A stretch of DNA of 64,000 bases, from contig NZ_CP073720.1 of the NCBI RefSeq assembly GCF_025137375.1, forward strand, positions 372,001 through 436,000, written 5' to 3'. This document shows, one piece after another, positions 55,457-63,176 of this stretch. The position numbers were made by a program, and so were the translations under genes. The notes under the pieces are model-generated. The model had not been told where the DNA came from and made no database searches. It worked only from the letters and a program-made list of their open reading frames with translations. Source of the DNA: Dactylosporangium fulvum. Its GTDB lineage: Bacteria > Actinomycetota > Actinomycetes > Mycobacteriales > Micromonosporaceae. Numbering within the stretch: position 1 is the stretch's first letter; each line of letters starts with the position of its first letter.

Positions 55457-56686
55457 ATGAGTCCGAAGAGTCGTGGGCGCCCGGCCGGTCGAGGCAAGGC
55501 GAAGACCCGCCGTCAGGAGCCCGTCCGGTCGCTGCGGCCCTCCGACCGCCTCGTCCGGGCTGCCCACGATCTGCTCACGTACACCGATCCGCTCGAAGTT
55601 GAACAATGGGCCTCCGGCTGGCTCGGCCAGGCCTGGCTGGCCGCCCCGCTCGGCGACAGGGAGCCCGAGGGGACCCTCTGCCTGGAGGTCGTCGGCCGCT
55701 GCAGCACCCGCCCGTCGGCGCACGGGTTGGCCGCCGTGGCAGCGCTGCGCAGGGTCGCCCCGCCGAGTGAACACACGCTGCTTGACGAGACGATCGACAT
55801 GCTGCGGCAGTCTCAGCCGGCGCCACCGTGGCTCGATGCGGCATTCGCCCCGGTGCGGGCCTTCCGCGCCGTCGACGTGTACGACAGCGAACGGGTCCTG
55901 TTCATCGAGTACGGCACGCACACACTGCTCGCACAGATCCTCGCCACCGGCGGGACGTTCGTGGAGAAGTTGTCGTTGCTGCAGGTCGGCGCAGCCGAGG
56001 CGTGGGACAGGGCGCGAGAGCTCGGCGAGGTGCCGATGCCGATCGAGGAGGTACCTGTCACCGACGCGCTGGCCGACCTGGCCGGCTCGTTGCGGTACAC
56101 CGACATGGTCTGGCCGCGCCACGACGACGAGGACTTCGTCGACCTGCGGGCGCTCGCCTGGGCGCGATCCCGTGCGTACCTCCCGGAGCGGCCGGAGTTC
56201 GAGCCCCTCGCCGACGGGGAGCGGGCTGAACTCGTCGAGGCGTTCGTCGAACTGACAACGGACTCCGAGGCATACCGGAGCCTGGCGGACCTCTTTCTCG
56301 ACTACGGCGACGGGTACCTCAACAATCGCCCGCTCGGCTGGAGCCCCGACGCGGTCGCGATGTTCCTCGCCGACTGGCTGCCGAGAAAGGCGTTCCTCGA
56401 CGCGGACGACCGGATCGCCCTGCCCGACGCCCTCCGTGGCTGGTTGCGGTTCGCGCTCGAGCGCCGTGGCGTTGCCGACGAGTGGATCACACCGGTGACC
56501 GCCATGGTCGACACGTGGCTGCCTCAGTTCGAGCACGCGGTCGACGACGAGACGTCCTGGGGGCCGGCGAAGCAGATCGCCGCCGAGCTGCAGGCCCGCG
56601 GCATCGACCCCCGCGACAAAGACGCCGTCAACGAGGTGATCGGCCAGTTCAACGCGGAACGCCTCGCCAACCGACTCCGTACCTGA
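55457..56686 (+). CDS. Hypothetical protein, DUF6398-neighbour family
   Basis: 409 residues. The basic N-terminus (SPKSRGRPAGRGKAKTRRQE) may bind nucleic acid. The rest is helical and soluble, with repeated W-rich positions (LEVEQWASGWLGQAWLAAPL, FLDYGDGYLNNRPLGWSPDA). Similar large proteins occur next to DUF6398 genes in actinomycetes. No catalytic motif recognised. Confidence 0.75.
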   Translation: MSPKSRGRPAGRGKAKTRRQEPVRSLRPSDRLVRAAHDLLTYTDPLEVEQWASGWLGQAWLAAPLGDREPEGTLCLEVVGRCSTRPSAHGLAAVAALRRVAPPSEHTLLDETIDMLRQSQPAPPWLDAAFAPVRAFRAVDVYDSERVLFIEYGTHTLLAQILATGGTFVEKLSLLQVGAAEAWDRARELGEVPMPIEEVPVTDALADLAGSLRYTDMVWPRHDDEDFVDLRALAWARSRAYLPERPEFEPLADGERAELVEAFVELTTDSEAYRSLADLFLDYGDGYLNNRPLGWSPDAVAMFLADWLPRKAFLDADDRIALPDALRGWLRFALERRGVADEWITPVTAMVDTWLPQFEHAVDDETSWGPAKQIAAELQARGIDPRDKDAVNEVIGQFNAERLANRLRT

Positions 56687-56874
56687 GCCAGCGAGACCTC
56701 GCGGACCGGCTGTGCACCGAGTCTGGTCGGCCGACCACCACGCGCCACAAGTTGTCCCGCTACGAGCGCGGGCTGCGGCTGCCGCGCTGCCGATCACTCG
56801 AAGTCCTCGCTGCTTGCCTCGATGTACCGCTGCAGGACCTGCAGCAAGCCGCCGCCGAACGGCTGATGCCGGCG
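56680..56874 (+). pseudogene. XRE regulator fragment lacking its N-terminus
   Basis: YLSQRDLADRLCTESGRPTT with RHKLSRYERGLRLPRC closely parallels the XRE protein at 37143-37448, but begins inside the helix-turn-helix, overlapping the end of the previous gene. Its original stop is also lost: the frame continues into the next relic. Confidence 0.6.
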
Positions 56875-56928
56875 GTGCGACCGGGTCCTCCCATGCGAGT
56901 CTGTCGATGGTCGGGCTACTCTGCGGCA

Positions 56929-57204
56929 GTGGGTTCGCTGAGCCGGTCACAGCTCGATGCTCTGGTCGAGGAAGCGACCGTTGACTGCTACAACGAGGAT
57001 GAGCAGTTGACGGGCCTGTTCACCATGATCGAGGACAATCTCGCGCTGCCGTTCACGACGGAGGTCCTCGGTGTCGACGGGATCGTGGCGATCTGCCACC
57101 GGAGTCGTGAGCGGTAGGCGATCGCGATCCTGGACCTTCCGTTGCCGGATCCGCCGCCCGACGGCGCACAGTGGATCGAGGCCTACCGGCATTGGGGCGG
57201 ATGA
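56929..57204 (+). pseudogene. Calcium-binding-like small protein, in-frame TAG and internal deletion
   Basis: GTG 56929 begins SLSRSQLDALVEEATVDCYN, then EDEQLTGLFTMIEDNLALPF and TTEVLGVDGIVAICHRSRER. A TAG at 57115-57117 interrupts the frame where relatives usually carry Q; after it AIAILDLPLPDPPPDGAQWI and EAYRHWG continue to a TGA at 57202. About 12 residues also seem missing between VLGV and IVAIC. One base change would explain the stop. Confidence 0.6.
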
Positions 57205-57207
57205 CGC

Positions 57208-58224
57208 GTGAGCGAGTATCAGTACTACGAGTTCGTAGCGATCGACCGGCCGCTGACAGCGGTCGAGCAGGGCGAACTGCGGGCGGTGTCGACGCGTGGC
57301 CGGATCAGCGCGTCGAGCTTCGTCAACGACTACCAGTGGGGTGACCTGAAAGCCGATCCACGTAAGTGGATGGAGCAATACTTCGACGCCCACCTCTACC
57401 TGGCGAACTGGGGCACTCGCCGGATCGCGCTGCGGCTGCCGGTACAACTGCTGGATCCGGATCTTGCGGCGACGTGCTACGTGGGTGACTCCGCCTCCTC
57501 GTGGGCCACGGACGAGCACGTGATCCTCGACCTGTACAGCAGGGACGAAGACGGCGACGACGAGTGGTAGGAAGACGAAGCCGCGCTCGCGTCGATCGTT
57601 CCCATCCGGGCGGAACTGGCCGCCGGCGACAACCGGCTGCTCTACCTGGCGTGGCTGTTGTGCGTGCAGAGCGAGGAGCTGGACGAGGACGAGCTGGAGC
57701 CGCCGGTCCCGCCCGGCCTGGCCAGGCTGTCCGGGCCGCTGCGCAGCCTCGCCGACTTCCTGCGCCTGGACAAGGATCTCCTTCAGGCGGCGGCTCAGGC
57801 CAGCGCACCCCTGACCACGAAGGTGTCTTCGGTGGCGGCCGTGACGAATTGGGTGCAGCGGCTGCCGGAGGCGGACAAGGACGAGGTCATCGTGCGGCTG
57901 CTGCGCGGCGACGGCGCGCACCTTCGCGCCGAGTTGCTGCGCCGGTACGGCGGCGGGACAGCAACCGAGGCAGTGCGCAGCGGTCGGACGGTGGGCGAGT
58001 TGCTGGCCGGCGCCGAGACGCGCTGGGCAGGCCGGCAGCGGCAGGCCGAGGAGCGTAACGCGGCTGAACAGGCGCGCCGGGAGGCAGTAGCCGCCGCTGC
58101 CCGCGAGCAGCGCCTCGACGTGCTGGCCGTCGACCCTGAGCGGGCGTGGCAGCAGGTGGCGGAGCTGATCGCGACCAAGAAGCCCAAGGAGTACGACGCG
58201 GCGGTCGCGTTCCGTGTCAAGTAG
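57208..58224 (+). pseudogene. Hypothetical protein gene interrupted by in-frame TAG
   Basis: GTG 57208 opens MSEYQYYEFVAIDRPLTAVE and reads to DEDGDDEW, then TAG at 57568-57570. The same frame continues with EDEAALASIVPIRAELAAGD, VQSEELDEDELEPPVPPGLA and an alanine/arginine-rich helical C-terminus to 58224. Together this is the normal about 338-codon layout of a known actinomycete family, so I treat both halves as one gene. The 120-residue N-terminal piece may still be made; the C-terminal piece could restart at TTG 57658. Confidence 0.65.
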
Positions 58225-58289
58225 GCGTGTTGAATCTTTTCTCAGCCGAAGCTGACCTCTTTCCGGCGGGGCTTGGGTTGGGGGGCATG

Positions 58290-58526
58290 AGGGCATCGGA
58301 CAGGGAGCCCCAAGACTCCGACCGGCCAATGCGCGAGCCGCCTACGCTCGCTATAGGGCGGTTGCCCACCCGCCACGGCCTTGGTCTGTCCATTGTGGAT
58401 GCTGTTGCTTCCGCCCGCGGCACCGTGGTCACCGCTTGCGCCGGGACCGGCGGCGGCCTGTCCGTCGAGGTCACCTTCCCGGCGGTCCGGGACGAGTCGT
58501 TGGCCGTCCCGCCAGCCATTCGCTGA
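58290..58526 (+). pseudogene. 3' fragment of a sensor histidine kinase
   Basis: RHGLGLSIVDAVASARG and GGGLSVEVTFP match the G2 box and end of a HATPase domain. No dimerisation domain, N box or start remains. It lies just upstream of the GntR-ABC operon. Confidence 0.65.
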
Positions 58527-58597
58527 CCATCGGCGTTCCCGGGCTCTCCACCGGTGCTGACTGCTTGACACGCACCCAGTTCCGATGCACCCTCATT

Positions 58598-58615
58598 CCA
58601 CTAGTAACCTAGTGG
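58598..58615 (+). promoter_or_regulatory. Palindromic operator of the GntR-ABC operon
   Basis: CCACTAG, spacer TAAC, CTAGTGG: perfect 7-bp arms centred 22 bp before the GTG at 58629. TTGACA at 58565-58570 may be the -35, although the spacing to any good -10 is poor. YtrA-type regulators bind such palindromes. Confidence 0.7.
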
Positions 58616-58628
58616 AACGGGATTATGG

Positions 58629-59018
58629 GTGATCGACTTCCACCTCGACGCGCGCTCGGGGATCGCCCCGTATCTGCAGATCGTCAGGCAGGTACGCCAG
58701 GCGCTGCTGCTGGGGCTGCTGTCCGAGGGCGACAAACTGCCCACGGTCAAGGAGGTGGTCGCCAAGGTAGCGATCAACCCGAACACCGTGAGCAAGGCGT
58801 ACCGCGAACTCGAACACCTCGGCCTGGCCGCGGCAAAGCCGGGGGTGGGCACTTTCATCACCCGATCGCTCGGCCACGCATCGCTCACCACGCACGGTCC
58901 GTTGCAGCAGGAGCTGCGCGCCTGGATGGACAAGGCCCGCGCTGCGGGCCTGACCGAGCCGGGCATCGAGGCGATGTTCCAGAACACCCTGCGCGAGAGC
59001 GCCGAAGAGGAGCAATGA
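58629..59018 (+). CDS. YtrA-type GntR regulator
   Basis: 129 residues. The winged helix-turn-helix (EGDKLPTVKEVVAKVAINPN, TVSKAYRELEHLGLAAAKPG) is followed by the short C-terminal dimerisation helices typical of the YtrA subfamily, which usually control adjacent ABC exporters. It overlaps the ATPase gene by 4 nt (ATGA) and lies 13 bp after the palindrome at 58598. Confidence 0.92.
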   Translation: MIDFHLDARSGIAPYLQIVRQVRQALLLGLLSEGDKLPTVKEVVAKVAINPNTVSKAYRELEHLGLAAAKPGVGTFITRSLGHASLTTHGPLQQELRAWMDKARAAGLTEPGIEAMFQNTLRESAEEEQ

Positions 59019-59914
59019 ACGCGATACTGCAAGCCCATGCGCTGGGCAAGCGATACGGCCAGCGCCAGGCGCTGGCCGACTGCACCCTTGATCTCCCGCC
59101 GGGGCACGTCGTCGGCCTGGTCGGGCCCAACGGCGCGGGCAAGACCACGCTGCTGAAGATCGCCTGCGGCATGCTCGCGCCGACCACGGGGCGGATCGAG
59201 GTGCTGGGCGAACAGCCCAACGGCGGAACCGCGCAACTGGCCCGAGTCGGGTACGTCGCCCAGGACACACCCACCTACGCGAGCCTGTCCGTCGCCGACC
59301 ACCTGAAGCTCGGCGCCAAGATGAACCCGGCCTGGGACGCGAAGCTCGCACAGGCCCGCATCGAGCAGCTCGGCCTCAACCCGAAGCAGAAGGCGGGCAA
59401 GCTCTCCGGCGGGCAGCGCGCCCAGCTCGCCCTGACCGTCGCGGTCGCCAAGCGACCCGAATTGCTCATCCTCGACGAACCGGTCGCCAGCCTCGACCCG
59501 CTGGCCCGCCGCGACTTCCTGCGGCACCTGATGGAGTCGGTCGCCGAGCACGACACCAGCGTCATCCTCTCCTCCCACCTGGTCTCCGACCTCGAACGCG
59601 TCTGCGACTACCTGGTCGTGCTGGTCTCCTCCCGCGTACAGCTCGTCGGCGAAACCGATGATCTGCTCACGCAGCACCACCGGATCGTGTGCACGCGGCG
59701 CCAGGAGTCCGACCTGCCCGCGGGGCTGAAGGTCATCTCGGCGGAGCACACCGACCGGCAGTCCACGTTCGTCGTGCGAAGCGACAGCGAACTGCCCGCC
59801 GGGGACTGGTCCGCCGAACACCTCGAACTGGAGGACCTCGTGCTGACCTACATGGAGCGGCCCGTCGACCACGACGGCGATACCGCGATGCAACTGACGG
59901 GAGAAGCGCGATGA
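59015..59914 (+). CDS. ABC exporter ATPase
   Basis: 299 residues from ATG 59015. Walker A GPNGAGKTT (37-45), Q-loop VGYVAQDTPTYASL, signature KLSGGQRAQLA near 132-142, Walker B LLILDEP near 151-157 and H-loop SSHLVSDLERV. CcmA/YtrB-type exporter ATPase. Coupled on both sides by ATGA overlaps. With the YtrA regulator it likely forms a peptide or antibiotic detoxification pump. Confidence 0.95.
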   Translation: MNAILQAHALGKRYGQRQALADCTLDLPPGHVVGLVGPNGAGKTTLLKIACGMLAPTTGRIEVLGEQPNGGTAQLARVGYVAQDTPTYASLSVADHLKLGAKMNPAWDAKLAQARIEQLGLNPKQKAGKLSGGQRAQLALTVAVAKRPELLILDEPVASLDPLARRDFLRHLMESVAEHDTSVILSSHLVSDLERVCDYLVVLVSSRVQLVGETDDLLTQHHRIVCTRRQESDLPAGLKVISAEHTDRQSTFVVRSDSELPAGDWSAEHLELEDLVLTYMERPVDHDGDTAMQLTGEAR

Positions 59915-60963
59915 TCTGGGTGACCTGGCGGCAGTTCCGTGCCCAGGCCCTCACCGTCCTGGTCCTGCTCGCCGCCGCCGCGATCGGCTTCCTGGTCACC
60001 GGGTTGCGGATGCACCACAGCTACGCCGCGGACCTGGCCGCATGCGCCTCGCTGCACGCCTGCGACGGAGCAACCCCCGCCGCGCGGGCGCTGGGTGCCC
60101 AGCTCAGCCTGTTGCAGCGAAGCTATGAGCCGATGTTCGAGCTCCTGCAACTCCTCGTAATCGCCGTGCCGGCGCTGATCGGCATCTTCTGGGGCGCGCC
60201 GCTGATCGGCCGTGAACTGGAAACCGGTACACACCAACTCGCCTGGAACCAGACCGTCACGCGCACCCGGTGGCTCGCGGTCAAACTCACCGTCGTCGGC
60301 GTCGCCGCGATCGCCACCGCCGCGATCTTCAGCTGGCTGCTGACCTGGTGGGCCGGGCCGCTGGACCACCTCAACGGGAACCGGTGGGCGGCGATGACCT
60401 TCGCCTCACGCGACATCGTCCCGCTCGGCTACGCCGCGTTCGCCTTCACCCTGGGCACCACGCTGGGACTGCTGCTGCGCCGCACCCTGCCGGCCATGGC
60501 CATCACCCTCGCCGTGTTCATCGCCATCCAGATGCTCGTGCCCACCCTCATCCGACCCCACCTGCTGCCGTCGACCACGACCACCTTCCCGATCAACCAG
60601 GCCAGCACGAGCCAGTTCCACGGCTTCTCGGGCTCGCAGACGGACTTCCACTTTGACCTGCCGACACCGCGGGGCGCGTGGCTGATATCCCAGCCGCCCG
60701 TGAAGAACTCGTCCGGCCAGGTGGTCCGCATAGAGGACTACTCCGACTGCTTCCCGGGTCAGGACGGAGGCGGCCAGGGCGATGACCCGGACTTGGATCA
60801 GATCGGCGCCTGCCTCGCCGAGAACAACCTCCACGAGACAGTCACCTACCAGCCCGCGAGCCACTACTGGCCGCTGCAGTGGATGGAAGCCGGGATCTTC
60901 CTCGTGCTCGCCGGGGCGCTGGCCGGTACCTGCTTCTGGTGGATCCGGCGCCGACAGAACTGA
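59911..60963 (+). CDS. ABC exporter permease
   Basis: 350 residues, about six membrane segments: one at 13-31, further ones around 80-100, 125-150, 165-195 and 205-225, then a large extracytoplasmic loop (about 230-320, rich in D/G/S), and a last helix (WMEAGIFLVLAGALAGTCFW) ending in RRRQN. This is the ABC-2-like layout of exporter permeases paired with YtrA/YtrB genes. Start ATG overlaps the ATPase stop by 4 nt. Confidence 0.88.
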   Translation: MIWVTWRQFRAQALTVLVLLAAAAIGFLVTGLRMHHSYAADLAACASLHACDGATPAARALGAQLSLLQRSYEPMFELLQLLVIAVPALIGIFWGAPLIGRELETGTHQLAWNQTVTRTRWLAVKLTVVGVAAIATAAIFSWLLTWWAGPLDHLNGNRWAAMTFASRDIVPLGYAAFAFTLGTTLGLLLRRTLPAMAITLAVFIAIQMLVPTLIRPHLLPSTTTTFPINQASTSQFHGFSGSQTDFHFDLPTPRGAWLISQPPVKNSSGQVVRIEDYSDCFPGQDGGGQGDDPDLDQIGACLAENNLHETVTYQPASHYWPLQWMEAGIFLVLAGALAGTCFWWIRRRQN

Positions 60964-61328
60964 ACGTTCGCCCGCCCAGATACTCGGAGACTGTCGCGAG
61001 TGGCGTCGACCCGCTCAAACCGAACGGCGTGAGCCTCGATGTGGCTAGCGGCCAGATCGAGGCCGCCGAAACCCCGCACACGAGCGTCGTCGAGTCCAGC
61101 CATCTCACGTGCCGTATGACGGCCAGAGCCCCGTTGCTGCCCTGGCTGACGAAGCCGTTTCGCAAGCCGAACGCCGCCGGGGTGTTGCGGGCGTTGGCAT
61201 TGGCCGCAGACCCCGAACGCGCCGAACCATCGGAACAACTGGGCGCTGGTCCAGGTGGTCGAGCTCAGCGATGATGCGCAACTGCGCGAGTGGCTGGTGG
61301 GCTCGGCCCGATGAGCTGACCGACGTCG
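60964..61328. other. Intergenic with a short coding relic
   Basis: Mostly no coding bias. A plus frame ending at the TGA at 61317 reads NWALVQVVELSDDAQLREWL, the tail of an unknown gene without its body. Confidence 0.4.
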
Positions 61329-61736
61329 ACCCGCCAAGATCACCAGAAGTTCTGCGAGATCGAGGGATGGGAGCCCGTCCGAACCGGCACCCACCACCTG
61401 ACCTACGAGCTGGCGCTGCCAGACGGCCGGACTCTGCGAACCCGAATCTCCCATCCACCGGACCGCAGCACCTACGGTCCCGGCATCTGGAGTCACACCC
61501 TGCGTGACCAACTCGACGTCACCGAGGACGTCTTCTGGACCTGTGCGCGCGACGGCGGCAAACCGGCTCTGGGCAGGCCTGAATTGCCAACGGCCGAACC
61601 GATCCCGGCCGAGGTGGTGCACCTGCTCATCACCCGAGTCGGCCTCACCGAACCGGACGTGGCGCGAATGACGAAGGACGAGGCCATCCCGCGTAGGGTC
61701 GCATCGGAAGACGGAAGCGATCATGGTTTCTGTTGA
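61329..61736 (+). pseudogene. Cytotoxic translational repressor-like toxin without a start codon
   Basis: The frame TRQDHQKFCEIEGWEPVRTG, THHLTYELALPDGRTLRTRI, SHPPDRSTYGPGIWSHTLRD, QLDVTEDVFW and ARMTKDEAIP matches the actinomycete toxin family named cytotoxic translational repressor of toxin-antitoxin stability system. Relatives start about three residues before TRQDH, but here the preceding in-frame codons are TGA-CCG-ACG-TCG, with no ATG/GTG/TTG. Either the start is mutated or ACG at 61323 is used. The 3' end overlaps the antitoxin-like gene. Confidence 0.65.
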
Positions 61737-61914
61737 GGTGTTCGACGAGCTGACCGCCGAGCGGAATCAATCACTTGCGCAAGCCGCTGCGTCCGTGCGA
61801 GCCGAGGGACTCGCGGTCAGCTCCGACGCTGAGGCGATCATGGAACGGTGGGCTCGCGGCGAGCTCAGTGCAAGCCAGATGCGAGAACTGGTTCGGCAGC
61901 TCCACGTCTCATGA
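61723..61914 (+). CDS. VbhA-like small antitoxin domain protein
   Basis: 63 residues starting at ATG 61723 inside the toxin frame. EGLAVSSDAEAIMERWARGE and LSASQMRELVRQLHVS match the VbhA-type antitoxin helix bundle, normally paired with Fic or other toxins. No Fic follows; the downstream DNA is a truncated IS6, so a partner may have been lost. Overlap with the relic toxin suggests a former operon. Confidence 0.65.
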   Translation: MVSVEVFDELTAERNQSLAQAAASVRAEGLAVSSDAEAIMERWARGELSASQMRELVRQLHVS

Positions 61915-61918
61915 CCGT

Positions 61919-62431
61919 CGCATAGCGTTCAACGTGGTGCCACGCCGACGGGACCAGCTCATCGAGCACGGCCAGGTACACCGGTGCCGCGTCGGTGACC
62001 ACCTCGTTCGGTGTCATCTTCAACGTGGCCAACGCTCGGCGGAAGGACCGGCGGGCCGCGGCAGCATCGCGGCGGGCTGAGAAGAGCACGTCGATGACCT
62101 GGCCGTACTGGTCGACGGCCCGGTAAACGTACCGCCATACGCCGTTGACCCTGACGTAGGTCTCGTCGACAAACCACCTGTCTCCTGGTGAATGCCGGCA
62201 GGACCTGGCTGCGTCGGCCAGCAGCGGTGTGAACCGCTGCACCCACCGGAACACCGTCACGTGGTCGACCTCGACACCGCGCTCGAGCAGCAGCTCCTCA
62301 ACGTCACGGTAGGACAGGCCGAACCGCAGACACCAGCGGACCGCGACCACGATCACCTCGGGCGGAAATCGGAACCCGGCGAACGCTGATCCGGGCGGCA
62401 TCATCGGGCGTTGGTGGGTAGCGACCTTCAT
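61919..62431 (-). pseudogene. IS6-family transposase, 3'-truncated
   Basis: GVEVDHVTVFRWVQRFTPLL, WFVDETYVRVNGVWRYVYRA (first D) and NEVVTDAAPVYLAVLDELVP (second D) are typical. After WHHVERYA the sequence departs from the family and the third catalytic E with the C-terminus (about 50 residues) is missing, so the enzyme should be inactive. The open frame runs on to 61865 over unrelated DNA. Confidence 0.85.
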
Positions 62432-62450
62432 CGCTCAAGCCTGCCTCGAT
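61919..62450 (-). mobile_element. Remnant of an IS6-family element
   Basis: Only the 5' part of the transposase and its upstream end remain. The left end has been lost at about 61919, next to the VbhA-like gene. Confidence 0.7.
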
Positions 62451-62509
62451 CATGCCTACCGTCAACGCAACAGAGCGACACCGACCAACCCGGCTAAACG
62501 AGCGGCCCA

Positions 62510-62553
62510 CTACGGATCAGAAGGTTTGGGGGTTCGAGTCCCTTCGGGCGCGC
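62510..62553 (+). repeat. 3' half of tRNA-Arg (ACG): integration scar
   Basis: CTACGGATCAGAAGG through GGTTCGAGTCCC to CGGGCGCGC reads as the anticodon loop (ACG), T arm and acceptor of actinobacterial tRNA-Arg. The 5' half is absent: upstream DNA does not pair with the acceptor strand. The fragment length (44 nt) equals the tRNA-Thr repeat, as expected of an att core. Confidence 0.75.
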
Positions 62554-62559
62554 AGCACG

Positions 62560-62601
62560 ATCAAGGCCGTGACCAGCAGATACGCGAGTCACGGCCTTGA
62601 T
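62560..62601 (+). terminator. Terminator behind the tRNA-Arg remnant
   Basis: ATCAAGGCCGTGAC (62560-62573) and its exact complement (62588-62601) form a 14-bp stem with a 14-nt loop. It sits 7 bp after the tRNA 3' end, the normal position for a tRNA terminator, which argues that DNA to the right is original chromosome. Confidence 0.75.
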
Positions 62602-62650
62602 TCTGTCCCGGCATGTGTCGTGGTCTTTCACATGGCGGGACCGTGGTGCT

Positions 62651-63169
62651 CTAACGACGGTTTGGGACGCCCTCCAGGTTCAACGCCCCCGTGCCGAGCA
62701 GGCCGCGCAGCGCCTTCAGCCCGTCGGAGGTTTGGCTCTTCACCGTGCCCTCCGCGCAGCCGAGCAGGTCGGCCACCTCAGCGACCGGCAAATCGCACAG
62801 GAACCGCAGCACCAGCACCGCCTGCTGGCGGGGCGGCAACCGCCGCAGCGCGGCACGGACTACTACTCGCTCGTCGGCCGGCTGCTCGGCGACCGCCGCG
62901 CGGTCTGGCAGGTGTGCGGTGAGTATCACCCGGGCCCAGCGCAGCCGACGCTCGCTCAGGAACGTGTTGATCACCGCCCGGCGCACGTAGGCGTCGATGT
63001 TCTCCGCCGCCCGGGCCTTCTTCCACCCCGTGTACAACGTCGTCGCAACCGTCTGCACGATGTCGTCCGCGCGGTGGAAATCCCCACAGAGCGCCATGGC
63101 GAGCCGGCGGAGGTGCGGCATCCGCAGCTCGAAGTACTCCACGTACTCGCGTTCCAGTTCGGGTCGCAT
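62651..63169 (-). CDS. SigE-family RNA polymerase sigma factor
   Basis: 172 residues from ATG 63169; the longer frame to 63316 runs into the neighbour. Region 2 (PHLRRLAMALCGDFHRADDI, VQTVATTLYTGWKKAR) and region 4 (LRRLPPRQQAVLVLRFLCDL, VAEVADLLGCAEGTVKSQTS) are complete. The actinomycete SigE family belongs to ECF group factors linked to envelope or stress responses. It starts 7 bp after the stop of the upstream gene, so both share a transcript. Confidence 0.95.
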   Translation of the reverse strand: MRPELEREYVEYFELRMPHLRRLAMALCGDFHRADDIVQTVATTLYTGWKKARAAENIDAYVRRAVINTFLSERRLRWARVILTAHLPDRAAVAEQPADERVVVRAALRRLPPRQQAVLVLRFLCDLPVAEVADLLGCAEGTVKSQTSDGLKALRGLLGTGALNLEGVPNRR

Positions 63170-63176
63170 CCGGGAT

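Noticed and set aside
62510..62553. A functional tRNA-Arg gene
   Set aside because: No 5' acceptor strand, D arm or anticodon 5' stem precedes it.
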